From NCBI RefSeq assembly GCF_900102035.1, contig NZ_LT629689.1:4696001-4760000 (forward strand): 64,000 nt of DNA, read 5' to 3'. The notes under the pieces were generated by a model, which was given only the letters and a program-made list of their open reading frames with translations, was not told where the DNA came from and did not search any database. This document shows, piece after piece, positions 17,113 through 25,618 of this stretch. This DNA is from Pseudomonas extremaustralis (GTDB lineage: Bacteria > Pseudomonadota > Gammaproteobacteria > Pseudomonadales > Pseudomonadaceae). Each line of letters begins with the position of its first letter. The stretch's first letter is position 1. A program made the position numbers and the translations under genes.

Positions 17113-20100
17113 TCATTCGCGGATCTTGTACCAGGCCACGTACAACGCCGGTAAAAACAGCAGCGTCAGCAAGGTGGCGATGATGATCCCGCCGATCATC
17201 GCGTAGGCCATCGGCCCCCAGAATACTTCACGGGCGATGGGGATCATGCCCAGGCTCGCCGCCGCCGCCGTCAGCAGGATCGGCCGACGCCGGTGTTCGG
17301 TGGCCTGCACCACCGCATCCCATGGCGAGTAGCCGGCGCCTTCGTATTCGTCGATCTGCGTCACCAGGATCACCGAGTTGCGGATGATGATGCCGATCAG
17401 CGCGAGGATGCCGAGGATCGCCACAAAGCCCATGGGCGTGCCCGTGGGGATCAGCGCCAGCACCACGCCGATCAGCCCCAGCGGCGCGACGCTGGCCACC
17501 AGGAACATCTTCTGCACGCTGTGCAGTTGGATCATCAGGAAGGTCGCCATCAAGAACAGCATCAACGGTACCACGCTGGCAATCGGGCCCTGGGCCTTGC
17601 CGCTTTCTTCCACGGTGCCGCCGGTTTCGACCGTGTAGCCCACCGGCAGGCCGGCGCTGAACCTGTCGATCTCGGGCTTGAGCTGCTTGACCAGGTCGGT
17701 CGGCTGCATCGCGTCGCGCACCGCAGCCTTGAGGGTAATGGTCGGCTTGCGGTCGCGGCGCCACACCAGCGGCTGTTCCAACTCATAGCCCACGGTGGCG
17801 AAGGCCAGCAGCGGAATCGAGGTGCCGCTGGGCGTGACGATCTGCAGGTTCTGCAAGGTTTCCGGCGTACCGCGCTCGGCATCTTCGGCGCGGCCGACCA
17901 CGTTGATCAGGTAGATGTCGTCGTGCACCTGGGTCACCGAGGCGCCGCTGACCACGCTGTTCATCAACTGCGCCACGTCTTCGGAGGACAGGCCCAGTTG
18001 CCGCGCCTTGTCCTGGGCGATGTCGATGCGCAGCACTTTGCCCGGCTCGTTCCAGTCGTAAATGATCTCGCCCACGTGGCTGTTTTTATCCAGCAAGGTC
18101 GCCAGTTCAATCGCATGCTTGCGTACCTGGTCGGTGTCTTTGCCGGACACGCGATACTGGATCGGCCGCCCCACCGGCGGGCCCATTTCCAGCGGCTGCA
18201 CAAAGCTGCCGACGCCGACGAAATCATCGCGCAGGCGTTTTTGCAGGCGGGCGATCAACTCACCGCGCACGTCCAGGTCCTTGCTGACGATCACCAGTTG
18301 CGCGTAGTAGGGGTTTTCCAGTTGCTGGTCGAGGGGCAGGTAGAAACGGATCGCGCCCTGGCCGATGTAGGTGCTCCAGCGCGCGATGTCCGGGTCGTCC
18401 TTGATGATCGCTTCGAAGCGATCGACGGCCTTGCGGGTTTCGTTGATCGAGGCGTTTTGCGGCAGGTTGAGGTCGACGAGGATTTCCGGGCGGTCCGACG
18501 AGGGGAAGAACTGGTTCTGCACGAACTGCATGGAAAACACCGACGCTGCGAACAGCGCCACGGTGATGCCGATGGCCCACCAGCGGTTGCGCATGGCCCA
18601 CAACATGCCGCCATTGAAGGCGCGACCGATGCGCCCCGGTTCGGCGCTGTGGGGTTTCACGTTGGCGCTGAGGATATGCACGCCGATCACCGGCGCGAAC
18701 AGCACCGCCACCACCCACGACACCAGCATCGCCACGGCGATCACCGCGAACAGGGTAAAGGTGTACTCGCCCGCCGAACTGGCATTGAGGCCGATCGGCA
18801 CAAAACCGGCCACGGTCACCAGGGTGCCGGTGAGCATCGGGAACGCGGTGGAGGTGTAGGCGTAGGTCGCGGCCTGTTGCTTGGTTTCGCCTTTTTCCAG
18901 GCGCGTGATCATCATTTCCACGGTAATCATCGCGTCGTCCACCAACAGGCCGAGGGCGATGATCAACGCGCCCAACGACACGCGCTGCATGGTGATGCCG
19001 CTGTATTCCATGAACACGAACACCAGCGCCAGCACCAGCGGAATCGAACACGCCACCACCAGCCCGGCGCGCAGGCCGAGGCTGATAAAGCTCACCACCA
19101 GCACGATGATCACCGCTTCGAACAGCGCGCTGGTGAAGCCACCGACGGCCTCTTGCACCACTTCGGCCTGGTCCGACACCTTGTGCACGCCGACGCCCAC
19201 CGGCAGGTCGGCGGTGAGTTCGTCCATGCGCGTGTGCAGAGCCTCGCCGAACGATTGGATATTGCCGCCCTTCTGCATGGCGATGGCCAGGCCGATCGCC
19301 GGCTTGCCGTTGAAACGGAACATCGGCCGCGCCGGGTCGACATAGCCGCGGCTGATGTCGGCGATGTCCGCCAGCCGATAGAAGCGGTCGTTGAGCCGCA
19401 GGTTGACGTCGGCCAGGTCTTTCTCCGAAGCGAACTGCCCCGAGGTGCGCACGGAAATCCGCTCCGGCCCGGCCTCGATCACCCCGGCCGGCGTCACCGC
19501 GTTCTGGGATTGCAGGCTCTGCACCACCTGGCGCTGGTCAATCCCCAGGGCCGCGAGTTTGCGCGTGGAGAAATTCAGGTAAATCACTTCGTCCTGCTGG
19601 CCGATCATCTCGACCTTGCCCAAGCCCGGCACCGCACGGATCTCGGCGCGCACCTGTTCGACGTAGTCGCGCAGCTGGCGCATCGACAGGCCGTCGCCGG
19701 TAAAGGCGTACACCGAGCCGAACACGTCACCGAACTCATCGTTGAACGACGGCCCCTGCAAACCCTGGGGGAAGCTGCCGCGAATGTCGTCGAGCTTCTT
19801 GCGCACCTGGTACCAGATCTCGGGGATCGCCTTGGCGCTGGTAGTGTCCTTGAGGAACACGAACACCGTGGATTCGCCAGGGCGCGTGTAGCTTTTCACG
19901 TAGTCGAGGGAGTCGATCTCTTCGAGTTTTTTCTCGATGCGGTCGGTGACTTGCTTGAGGGTTTCTTCCTGGGTCGCGCCCGGCCAGCGGGTCTGGATCA
20001 CCATGGTCTTGATCGTGAACGAGGGGTCTTCCTCGCGACCCAGGTTCAGGTAGGAGAACACGCCCATCAGCAGCGCGACGAACATCAGGTACCAGACGAA

Positions 20101-20148
20101 GGACTGATGCTTGAGGGCCCAGTCGGATAAGTTGAAGCGGCCTTTCAT
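17113..20148 (-). CDS. triC: RND efflux pump inner membrane transporter (TriC-like)
   Basis: A 1011-residue protein of the hydrophobe/amphiphile efflux RND family. It has the usual two-fold pattern of a first helix, a large periplasmic loop and six helices. The proton-relay aspartates are in LGLLVDDAMITVEMM (about residue 405). The start MKGRFNLSDWALKHQSFVWY and the segment GREEDPSFTIKTMVIQTRWP match TriC of P. aeruginosa as I recall it. It exports hydrophobic and detergent-like compounds (triclosan and SDS in P. aeruginosa). The genes upstream encode two membrane-fusion proteins, the hallmark of TriABC. No outer membrane channel gene is adjacent, so a TolC/OpmH protein elsewhere is expected. 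Confidence 0.88.
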   Translation of the reverse strand: MKGRFNLSDWALKHQSFVWYLMFVALLMGVFSYLNLGREEDPSFTIKTMVIQTRWPGATQEETLKQVTDRIEKKLEEIDSLDYVKSYTRPGESTVFVFLKDTTSAKAIPEIWYQVRKKLDDIRGSFPQGLQGPSFNDEFGDVFGSVYAFTGDGLSMRQLRDYVEQVRAEIRAVPGLGKVEMIGQQDEVIYLNFSTRKLAALGIDQRQVVQSLQSQNAVTPAGVIEAGPERISVRTSGQFASEKDLADVNLRLNDRFYRLADIADISRGYVDPARPMFRFNGKPAIGLAIAMQKGGNIQSFGEALHTRMDELTADLPVGVGVHKVSDQAEVVQEAVGGFTSALFEAVIIVLVVSFISLGLRAGLVVACSIPLVLALVFVFMEYSGITMQRVSLGALIIALGLLVDDAMITVEMMITRLEKGETKQQAATYAYTSTAFPMLTGTLVTVAGFVPIGLNASSAGEYTFTLFAVIAVAMLVSWVVAVLFAPVIGVHILSANVKPHSAEPGRIGRAFNGGMLWAMRNRWWAIGITVALFAASVFSMQFVQNQFFPSSDRPEILVDLNLPQNASINETRKAVDRFEAIIKDDPDIARWSTYIGQGAIRFYLPLDQQLENPYYAQLVIVSKDLDVRGELIARLQKRLRDDFVGVGSFVQPLEMGPPVGRPIQYRVSGKDTDQVRKHAIELATLLDKNSHVGEIIYDWNEPGKVLRIDIAQDKARQLGLSSEDVAQLMNSVVSGASVTQVHDDIYLINVVGRAEDAERGTPETLQNLQIVTPSGTSIPLLAFATVGYELEQPLVWRRDRKPTITLKAAVRDAMQPTDLVKQLKPEIDRFSAGLPVGYTVETGGTVEESGKAQGPIASVVPLMLFLMATFLMIQLHSVQKMFLVASVAPLGLIGVVLALIPTGTPMGFVAILGILALIGIIIRNSVILVTQIDEYEGAGYSPWDAVVQATEHRRRPILLTAAAASLGMIPIAREVFWGPMAYAMIGGIIIATLLTLLFLPALYVAWYKIRE

Positions 20149-21215
20149 TGCGGGCTGTCCTCGTCGATTTTGACGGTTTGCCCGGGTTTCAGGCTGTTCA
20201 CTCCGGCGATGACGATGCGCTCGCCAGGCTGCACGCCGCCGCTGAGCAAGGCGCTGTCAGCGTCGCGGCTCAACACCGTCACGTCACGCGGCTGCACGGT
20301 CCGGCGCTGGGTGTCGAGCAGCCAGATGCGGGTCTTGCCGTCGATGGACTGCAAGGCACTCAAGGGCAGTTCGATGCGCGGCGTGATCGCCGAACTCAGG
20401 GTGACGCTGATCGCCGTGCCCAGGCGAAAGGCCGCGGGCGTGTCCGCCAGGGTCAGGCGCGCGCGACGGGTGCGCGTGGCGCTCTGGGCCTGGGGTTCGA
20501 TCTCGCGCACGGTGGCAGTGGTGTGGATGCTGGGATCGAGTTGGCCGGCGACCAGCAACACCCCGTCGGGCGGCAGGCGCTCGGCCAGGCCGGCGGGCAG
20601 GTCGATCACCGCTTCCTTCACGTCCGGGCGCGCCAGGGTCACCACCTGCTGGCCGGCGCTGACCACCTGGCCGGCCTCGGCGTTCCAGGCGGTGACGATG
20701 CCGCCATGGTCGGTGTGCAGTTCGGCGTAGTGGAGCTGGTCCTTGGCCTGGTTGACCGCCGCCTGGGCCTGGTCGAGGGCGGCCTGGGTGGTTGTCAGGT
20801 TGGTCTGGGCTACGTCCAATTGGGCCTGGGCACCGACGCCACGGTTGAACAGTTCCTGCTGGCGGCGGGCGTTGGCCTGGGCGTTGATGAACTGCGCCTG
20901 GACGCGGGCCAGATCGCCCTGGGCGGCGCGCAGTTGGTTCTGTTGGTCGGTGGGGTCGAGGACCGCCAGCAAGGCGCCCTTCTCCACCTCGGCGCCGACA
21001 TCCACCGCGCGATGAGCGATGCGGCCGGACACACGAAAGCCCAGGTTGCTTTCATAACGGGCCTGGATGGTCCCGGCGAAACGGCCGAGGGTTTGCTGGT
21101 CTTCGGATTTGACTTGCATGGACAGCACCGGGCGCACCGCTTCGGGCGGCGGATCTTGCTGGGAGCAGGCGGCAAGCAACAGCCCGGCGGCGAGGACAAC
21201 CATCAGGCGCGTCAT
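20145..21215 (-). CDS. triB: RND efflux membrane-fusion lipoprotein (TriB-like)
   Basis: 356 residues. The signal peptide has a lipobox, GLLLAACSQQ (Cys17), so the protein is anchored in the inner membrane by lipid. A lipoyl/barrel-sandwich half (VDVGAEVEKGALLAVLDPTD), a long helical hairpin rich in Gln and Ala (about residues 80-165) and beta-barrel segments follow the AcrA/MexA plan. It overlaps the neighbouring genes at both ends (ATGA junctions), so synthesis of the three pump parts is coupled. In P. aeruginosa the pump needs both TriA and TriB. Confidence 0.87.
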   Translation of the reverse strand: MTRLMVVLAAGLLLAACSQQDPPPEAVRPVLSMQVKSEDQQTLGRFAGTIQARYESNLGFRVSGRIAHRAVDVGAEVEKGALLAVLDPTDQQNQLRAAQGDLARVQAQFINAQANARRQQELFNRGVGAQAQLDVAQTNLTTTQAALDQAQAAVNQAKDQLHYAELHTDHGGIVTAWNAEAGQVVSAGQQVVTLARPDVKEAVIDLPAGLAERLPPDGVLLVAGQLDPSIHTTATVREIEPQAQSATRTRRARLTLADTPAAFRLGTAISVTLSSAITPRIELPLSALQSIDGKTRIWLLDTQRRTVQPRDVTVLSRDADSALLSGGVQPGERIVIAGVNSLKPGQTVKIDEDSPQ

Positions 21216-22315
21216 GGTTGCATGCCCCGGGCCTGGGCAGCGTCCGGCGGCTGGGCAATCTCGACCTGCATGCCGGGGTGCAGCAATTGTCCGCCGGCCA
21301 CCACCACGGTTTCGCCGCCCTTGAGACCGTCGCCGACGATGACATTGCCGGTGAGGTAGCGCGCGACACTGACCTTGTACAGCTGCACCTTACCGTCGCC
21401 GTCCACCAGCCATACGGCGGGGCTACTGAGGTCTTTGGTCAGTGCCGACCACGGCAGTTCGAAGCTGGCCTTGGCCGGGGCATGCAGTGTGGTGCTGACC
21501 ACCGCGCCCAGGTCCATGCCGGCGGGCAAGGTATTCAAGGCGATCTTCACCTGCAACGTACCGCTGGCGGCGTTCACTGCCGGGGTGGTCTCGCGGATTT
21601 TGCCGTGGGCCTGCACCTGGGGTTTATCCAGCAATTTGACCGTCATCACGTCATCGTTGGCCGGTTCCACCAGCAGCGATTCGTACACATCGAACACCGC
21701 GTCGCGTTCGCCATCGCGGGCCAGGCTGAAGATCGGCACGGTGGCCTGTACCACCTGGCCGACCTCCGCCTGGCGCGCGGTAATCACCCCCGGCGCTTCA
21801 GCAACCAGCGCGGTGTAGCCCAGTTGCTCGCGGGCATTGGCCAGCTGGGCCTGGGCGGCGGCCAGGGCGCTTTGGCTGCTGCGCAACGCGGCTTGGGCGG
21901 TGTCGTATTCACTGCGGCTGGTGTAGCCCTTGGGCAAGAGTTTTTCCTGGCGCACGAAAGCGGCGGCGGCCTGCTTGACCCGCGCCTGCTCGGCCACTAC
22001 CTGGGCCTGGGCCGAGTCGACGTTGGTCTGCAAGTCCTTGGGGTCGAGCCTGGCCAGCACTTGCCTGGCGCTGACGCGATCGCCCACATCCACCAGGCGC
22101 TGGATGATCTTGCCGCCGACGCGAAAGGACAAATCGGTCTGCACCCGCGCCTGGATATCGCCGGTCAACGTAACCGCCGCGGCGAAGTCGAGCGGCTGCA
22201 CGGTCTGCACAAATACCCGGGAATGCTGCTTGGGCTCGGTTTTATCCTGGCCACAGCCGCTCAACAGCGCCAGCAGGCCCAGCGCGAAAATACAGGTGGA
22301 AATGCGAGCGCCCAT
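21212..22315 (-). CDS. triA: RND efflux membrane-fusion lipoprotein (TriA-like)
   Basis: 367 residues and the first gene of the operon. The signal peptide ends in the lipobox LALLSGCGQD (Cys21). The adaptor domains are visible as VGDRVSARQVLARLDPKDLQ (lipoyl half), a Gln/Ala-rich hairpin, and VIVGDGLKGGETVVVAGGQL near the C-terminus. AGAGGAG lies 8 bases before the ATG. A perfect 22-base palindrome lies 66 bases upstream of the start and is a candidate operator. No regulator gene lies beside the operon in this window. Confidence 0.87.
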   Translation of the reverse strand: MGARISTCIFALGLLALLSGCGQDKTEPKQHSRVFVQTVQPLDFAAAVTLTGDIQARVQTDLSFRVGGKIIQRLVDVGDRVSARQVLARLDPKDLQTNVDSAQAQVVAEQARVKQAAAAFVRQEKLLPKGYTSRSEYDTAQAALRSSQSALAAAQAQLANAREQLGYTALVAEAPGVITARQAEVGQVVQATVPIFSLARDGERDAVFDVYESLLVEPANDDVMTVKLLDKPQVQAHGKIRETTPAVNAASGTLQVKIALNTLPAGMDLGAVVSTTLHAPAKASFELPWSALTKDLSSPAVWLVDGDGKVQLYKVSVARYLTGNVIVGDGLKGGETVVVAGGQLLHPGMQVEIAQPPDAAQARGMQP

Positions 22316-22380
22316 GCAGGCTCCTCTTGGGTGACGCGATGTGCCAATGAGGTATGCGACTGTGAGCGTAGATCAGGGTT

Positions 22381-22402
22381 CCTTCTCTGCATGCAGAGAA
22401 GG
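22381..22402. promoter_or_regulatory. Perfect 22-base palindrome upstream of triA
   Basis: ccttctctgca is followed directly by its exact complement tgcagagaagg, with no loop. It lies 66 bases upstream of the triA start codon, where an operator for a dimeric repressor would overlap or flank the promoter. It is not a REP element, and such a loop-free palindrome would not form a stable transcript hairpin. The cognate regulator is unknown. Confidence 0.6.
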
Positions 22403-22433
22403 CGCGATCCAGCAAAACAGGGGCATACCCCCT

Positions 22434-22531
22434 GTAGGAGCGAGCTTGCTCGCGAAAAACGTCAACGATAACGCAGCGCTCCTGGATAACCGCGCTGCCT
22501 GTCAGTTTTTCGCGAGCAAGCTCGCTCCTAC
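22434..22531. repeat. REP doublet upstream of the tri operon
   Basis: Arms gtaggagcgagcttgctcgcgaaaaac and gtttttcgcgagcaagctcgctcctac close a spacer with its own imperfect repeat (gcagcgctcctggataaccgcgctgc). It is about 120 bases upstream of triA and beyond its likely promoter. Confidence 0.88.
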
Positions 22532-22653
22532 GAGGGCGGCGGCGGGGTGAAGTCCATTTTTCAAGATGACAACCCAAAAAGATAACCCTCGGATTCGCGG
22601 GTCAGCCAGGAGGCGTCTATGGTTGGTGGGTCTGTGTGTCGAGGGAATGAACG

Positions 22654-22734
22654 ATGAACAAAGCCAAACCGATTGACCCGCAGGAGCTGGTGAAGTGGCT
22701 CGTGGCGCTGCGCAGGGCCATCAATGCCCGCTAA
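22654..22734 (+). CDS. Possible 26-residue protein
   Basis: ATG at 22654 opens a 26-codon frame coding for an amphipathic peptide that starts MNKAKPIDPQELVKWLVALR and ends RAINAR. GAGGG lies 8 bases upstream. The peptide is rich in basic and hydrophobic residues with a helical pattern. It stands alone between the REP element upstream of triA and the metQ terminator. I do not recognise a family, and expression is unproven. The good ribosome binding site and the protein-like composition are the only support. Confidence 0.4.
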   Translation: MNKAKPIDPQELVKWLVALRRAINAR

Positions 22735-22761
22735 TTAGCGGTGGGTATTTGGAGCCCAATA

Positions 22762-22794
22762 AAAAACGCCGACGCTGTATCAGCCGTCGGCGTT
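22762..22794 (-). terminator. Intrinsic terminator of the second metQ gene
   Basis: The stem aacgccgacg / cgtcggcgtt, read on the reverse strand, is followed by a run of T (gtttttttatt). It begins about 27 bases after the metQ stop codon. This is the classical form of a Rho-independent terminator. Confidence 0.85.
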
Positions 22795-22820
22795 AAAACC
22801 TGAAGGGGTTTCGAGTTACA

Positions 22821-23603
22821 TCAGAACGCTGGCACGACTGCGCCGTTGTACTTCTTCTCGATGAAGGCTTTGACTTCCGGGCTGGTCAGGGCCTTGGCCA
22901 GCTTCTGGATCGCGTCGCTGTCCTTGTTGTCCGGACGAGCCACCAGGAAGTTCACGTACGGCGACTTGGCATCTTCGATGATCAGCGCGTCTCTGGCTGG
23001 GTTGAGGCCAGCTTCCAGGGCGTAGTTGGTGTTGATCACATCCAGGTCGACCTGATCGAGCACACGTGGCAGCAAGGCCGATTCCAGCTCCTTGAATTTC
23101 AGGTGCTTGGGGTTGTCCTTGATGTCCTTGGGCGTGGACAAGGCATTGGTCGGGTCTTTGAGCGTAATCAGACCGTTCTTTTGCAGCAGCAACAGGGCGC
23201 GGCCGCTGTTGGAGCCTTCGTTCGGGATAGCGACGGTGGCGCCATCCTTCAGGTCTTCGATTTTCTTGATTTTCTTCGAGTAGCCGCCGATGGGTTCAAC
23301 GTGGACACCGATCACAGTGACCAGGTTGGTGCCCTTGCCCTTGTTGAAGTTTTCCAGGTACGGCAGGGTCTGGAAGTAGTTGGCGTCCAGGCGCTTCTCG
23401 GCCACCTGGGTGTTGGGCTGAACGTAGTCGGTGAAGACTTTGATTTCCAAGTCCACGCCTTCTTTGGCCAGGGTCGGCTTGATCAGTTCGAGGATCTCGG
23501 CGTGCGGGATCGGGGTGGCGGCCACCACCAGTTTCTCGGCGGCCTGGGCGAAGCTTGCAGTCAGGGCAGCCGCCAGTGCGGTAAACAACAGAACCTTTTT
23601 CAT
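22821..23603 (-). CDS. metQ: MetQ/NlpA-family methionine-binding protein, second copy
   Basis: 260 residues with a cleavable signal peptide (MKKVLLFTALAAALTASFAQ, cleavage near AQAAE). The family core KVFTDYVQPNTQVAEKRLDA, DANYFQTLPYLENFNKGKG and IPNEGSNSGRALLLLQKNGL is intact, so this is a closer match to classical MetQ than the copy at 13763. The lipobox is absent. AGGA lies 9 bases before the ATG. No metNI genes are adjacent, so it must share a transporter encoded elsewhere. The upstream region holds two TTTTATTC repeats 20 bases apart that could bind a sulfur regulator. Confidence 0.88.
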   Translation of the reverse strand: MKKVLLFTALAAALTASFAQAAEKLVVAATPIPHAEILELIKPTLAKEGVDLEIKVFTDYVQPNTQVAEKRLDANYFQTLPYLENFNKGKGTNLVTVIGVHVEPIGGYSKKIKKIEDLKDGATVAIPNEGSNSGRALLLLQKNGLITLKDPTNALSTPKDIKDNPKHLKFKELESALLPRVLDQVDLDVINTNYALEAGLNPARDALIIEDAKSPYVNFLVARPDNKDSDAIQKLAKALTSPEVKAFIEKKYNGAVVPAF

Positions 23604-23701
23604 GCAGTGTCCTTATCGGAATGGCGGGACGTCTGTGGCGACCGTCCTTATATGGGGTGCCAGCGATGTGCTATCGCGGCGTGGGAGCGACAATACCTAG
23701 A

Positions 23702-23733
23702 TTTTTTATTCCCGAACAATATCTTTTATTCAC
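23702..23733 (-). promoter_or_regulatory. Two spaced ttttattc repeats upstream of metQ
   Basis: ttttttattccc (23702-23713) and tcttttattcac (23722-23733) repeat the element TTTTATTC at a 20-base interval, about two helical turns. They lie 100-130 bases upstream of the metQ start. CysB sites in enterobacteria contain similar TTATTC half-sites, so a sulfur-responsive LysR regulator is a reasonable guess. Confidence 0.35.
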
Positions 23734-23759
23734 GTTGATATTCCATTTTGCTCATGTAG

Positions 23760-24671
23760 CTACTGTTGATGTAGAAAGCTGCGCAAGGCTTCCTGCTCGT
23801 CAGGGCTCGCCGCAGCGAAAATGCGCTGCACCTGCTCCAACGGCGAGCCCGCCACCGGCAGGTTCAAATGCTCGGGCAGAATCTCGTCGCCGCTGCTCAC
23901 CAGCAACGCAAAGTGAATGACGTTTTCCAGCTCGCGGGTATTGCCCGGCCAACTGTGGCGTTCCAACACCCGCTGGGCCGCGTCGCTGATCAGCGGCACC
24001 GGCAGGTCCAGGCGCTGGCTGTAGATGCCGAGGAAGTATTCGGCCAGGGACAAGATATCGCCGACCCGCTCGCGCAACGCTGGCAAATCCAGCTGGCCTT
24101 CGCTCAGGTAATGGAACAGGCGCTCGTGAAACTTGCCCGCCGCCACCGCTTGGGCCAGGTCGATGCTGGTGGCGGCCACCAGGCGCACGTCCACCGGGCT
24201 GGGCTGATGGGCGCCAACGCGGGTGACTTCATGGTTTTCCAGGGCGGCCAGCAATTTGACCTGGATCGGCAGCGGCAAGTCGCCGATCTCGTCCAGGTAC
24301 AAGGTGCCGCCGTTGGCGGAGCCAAACCACCCGGCCCGGCTGCTGGCCGCGCCACTGTGGGCGCCGGCCGCGTAGCCGAACAACTCGGCGTCGGCGTAGG
24401 TGGGGCTGATCGCGCCGCAATTGACCGAGACAAACAAACCGCTGCGATCACTGCCCCGGTGGATATGCCGCGCCAGCAGCTCCTTGCCGCTGCCGGTCTC
24501 GCCGCGAATCAACACGGGCAAGCTGCGCGGTGCAAGGTGTTCGAGTTCTTCGCGCAGTTGCCGCGAACGCGGGTCGACAAACACCAGGGCCTTGGCGCGG
24601 ATGCTCAGCGGGCTTTTCTCGGCGTCGGGAAAGGTCAGCAGCGGCTGACCGAAGGTTTCATGCAGACTCAT
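23760..24671 (-). CDS. Sigma54-dependent transcriptional activator, short form (SfnR-like)
   Basis: 303 residues that consist almost only of the AAA+ domain. Walker A is GETGSGKE (57-64), Walker B is GTLYLDEIGDL (DE at 127-128), the sensor region is LDLPALRERVGDI and the C-terminal helical part carries WPGNTRELENVI. The sigma54-contacting GAFTGA loop reads GAHSGA (103-108). After the AAA+ domain only about 35 residues remain, and I see no Fis-type helix-turn-helix there. There is no receiver or GAF domain at the N-terminus. The ATG at 24671 has GGGAG 7 bases upstream. The organosulfur context recalls SfnR, but the family assignment is tentative. It follows the hydrolase gene by about 50 bases, probably in one operon. 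Confidence 0.78.
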   Translation of the reverse strand: MSLHETFGQPLLTFPDAEKSPLSIRAKALVFVDPRSRQLREELEHLAPRSLPVLIRGETGSGKELLARHIHRGSDRSGLFVSVNCGAISPTYADAELFGYAAGAHSGAASSRAGWFGSANGGTLYLDEIGDLPLPIQVKLLAALENHEVTRVGAHQPSPVDVRLVAATSIDLAQAVAAGKFHERLFHYLSEGQLDLPALRERVGDILSLAEYFLGIYSQRLDLPVPLISDAAQRVLERHSWPGNTRELENVIHFALLVSSGDEILPEHLNLPVAGSPLEQVQRIFAAASPDEQEALRSFLHQQ

Positions 24672-24720
24672 GGCAGGCTCCCGCCCCCAATCCACTCAGG
24701 GACGGGGCGTTGAAAAAATA

Positions 24721-25302
24721 TCAGGCCGTGCGCCGGGCGTGATGCTCGAGACGGCTTTGCAGACGATAGAGGTAAGCGAAGCCCTGCTCCCAGCGCTGGT
24801 GACCGGACTTCACATTGATATGACCGGCACCGGACAGAATGCCGGCTTCGGCCCCCCAGTTACGTGCCAGTTCCATGGCCCGAGGGGCGCTGACGGCACT
24901 GTCGTTGTCGGAACTGACCACCTGGCTGGGAAACGGCAGCAGGTCGGTGGGAATCGGTGCGAAATTGCGCAAGGCCGGCGAGCACGCCGGGCGTTCGACA
25001 TCGGCCGGGGCTACCAGCAGGGCGCCGCGCACCTGCCGCAGAAACGCCAATGGCGCGGTAGCCGCCCAATGGGCCACGGTGATGCAGCCCAGGCTATGGG
25101 CGATCAGGATCACCGGCGTGCTGTCGGCGGCGATAGCCTCGGCCAGCGCGGCCACCCAATCTTCGCGGCGCGGGGTCAGCCAATCGGCCTGCTCCACGCG
25201 CGCGCTGTTGGGCAGGCTGTTCTGCCAATGCGTCTGCCAATGATCTTCTGGCGATCCTTGCCAGCCCGGCACGATCAGGTAACGAATCGACTCGCTGTGC
25301 AT
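24721..25302 (-). CDS. Alpha/beta hydrolase of the RBBP9/YdeN family
   Basis: A 193-residue small cytoplasmic serine hydrolase. It starts IRYLIVPGWQGSPEDHWQTH, the family hallmark. The nucleophile elbow is AHSLG, with Ser70. The acid is probably Asp134 (SSDNDSAVS) and the base is His161 (GAGHIN). GGAGGG precedes the ATG. The natural substrate of this family is unknown. Its gene appears to be co-transcribed with the sigma54 activator that follows. Confidence 0.88.
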   Translation of the reverse strand: MHSESIRYLIVPGWQGSPEDHWQTHWQNSLPNSARVEQADWLTPRREDWVAALAEAIAADSTPVILIAHSLGCITVAHWAATAPLAFLRQVRGALLVAPADVERPACSPALRNFAPIPTDLLPFPSQVVSSDNDSAVSAPRAMELARNWGAEAGILSGAGHINVKSGHQRWEQGFAYLYRLQSRLEHHARRTA

Positions 25303-25618
25303 GGGTGTGCCCTCCTGCAGCGTTTAGCGTTGCTGGACAGTATAGGGACGGCATATATATTCGTTAAGGAATAAGAAGCTATTTATTAATAACCAAAACA
25401 CCTACACCCTACAACGCTGACCTGCCCGCGAAACCCTCCGACAAATGTTCGCCCAAGCAACTCAGTAGATTGCGGAAGTTTCATACGCATTTCCGAGGCC
25501 TTTCCTGCATCAATCTATTTTTCCCCTTTGCTAGCGTGCCCGCAGGTTTAAACGCGTTTAGGCCAGACACTGCCTGGGCTCCGCGTTTTGTTTACTCTTT
25601 CGTCTTAAGGATAAGCAT
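25303..25618. other. Intergenic region upstream of vgrG
   Basis: This 316-base gap separates the divergently transcribed hydrolase and vgrG genes. It is more AT-rich than its surroundings, especially near 25350-25400 (atatatattcgttaagg). It must hold both promoters. I could not assign -35/-10 or sigma54 boxes with confidence, and there is no ORF or hairpin worth naming. Confidence 0.5.

Noticed and set aside
17293..20130. A 945-codon forward frame opposite triC
   Set aside because: Antisense artefact of a high-GC gene. The His/Arg/Gln-rich sequence has no domain, whereas triC matches a known family over its full length.
23657..23662. TGGCAC (reverse strand) upstream of metQ as a sigma54 -24 element
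   Set aside because: No TTGC follows at the required distance, so there is no -12 element. Presence of a sigma54 activator gene next door is not enough.
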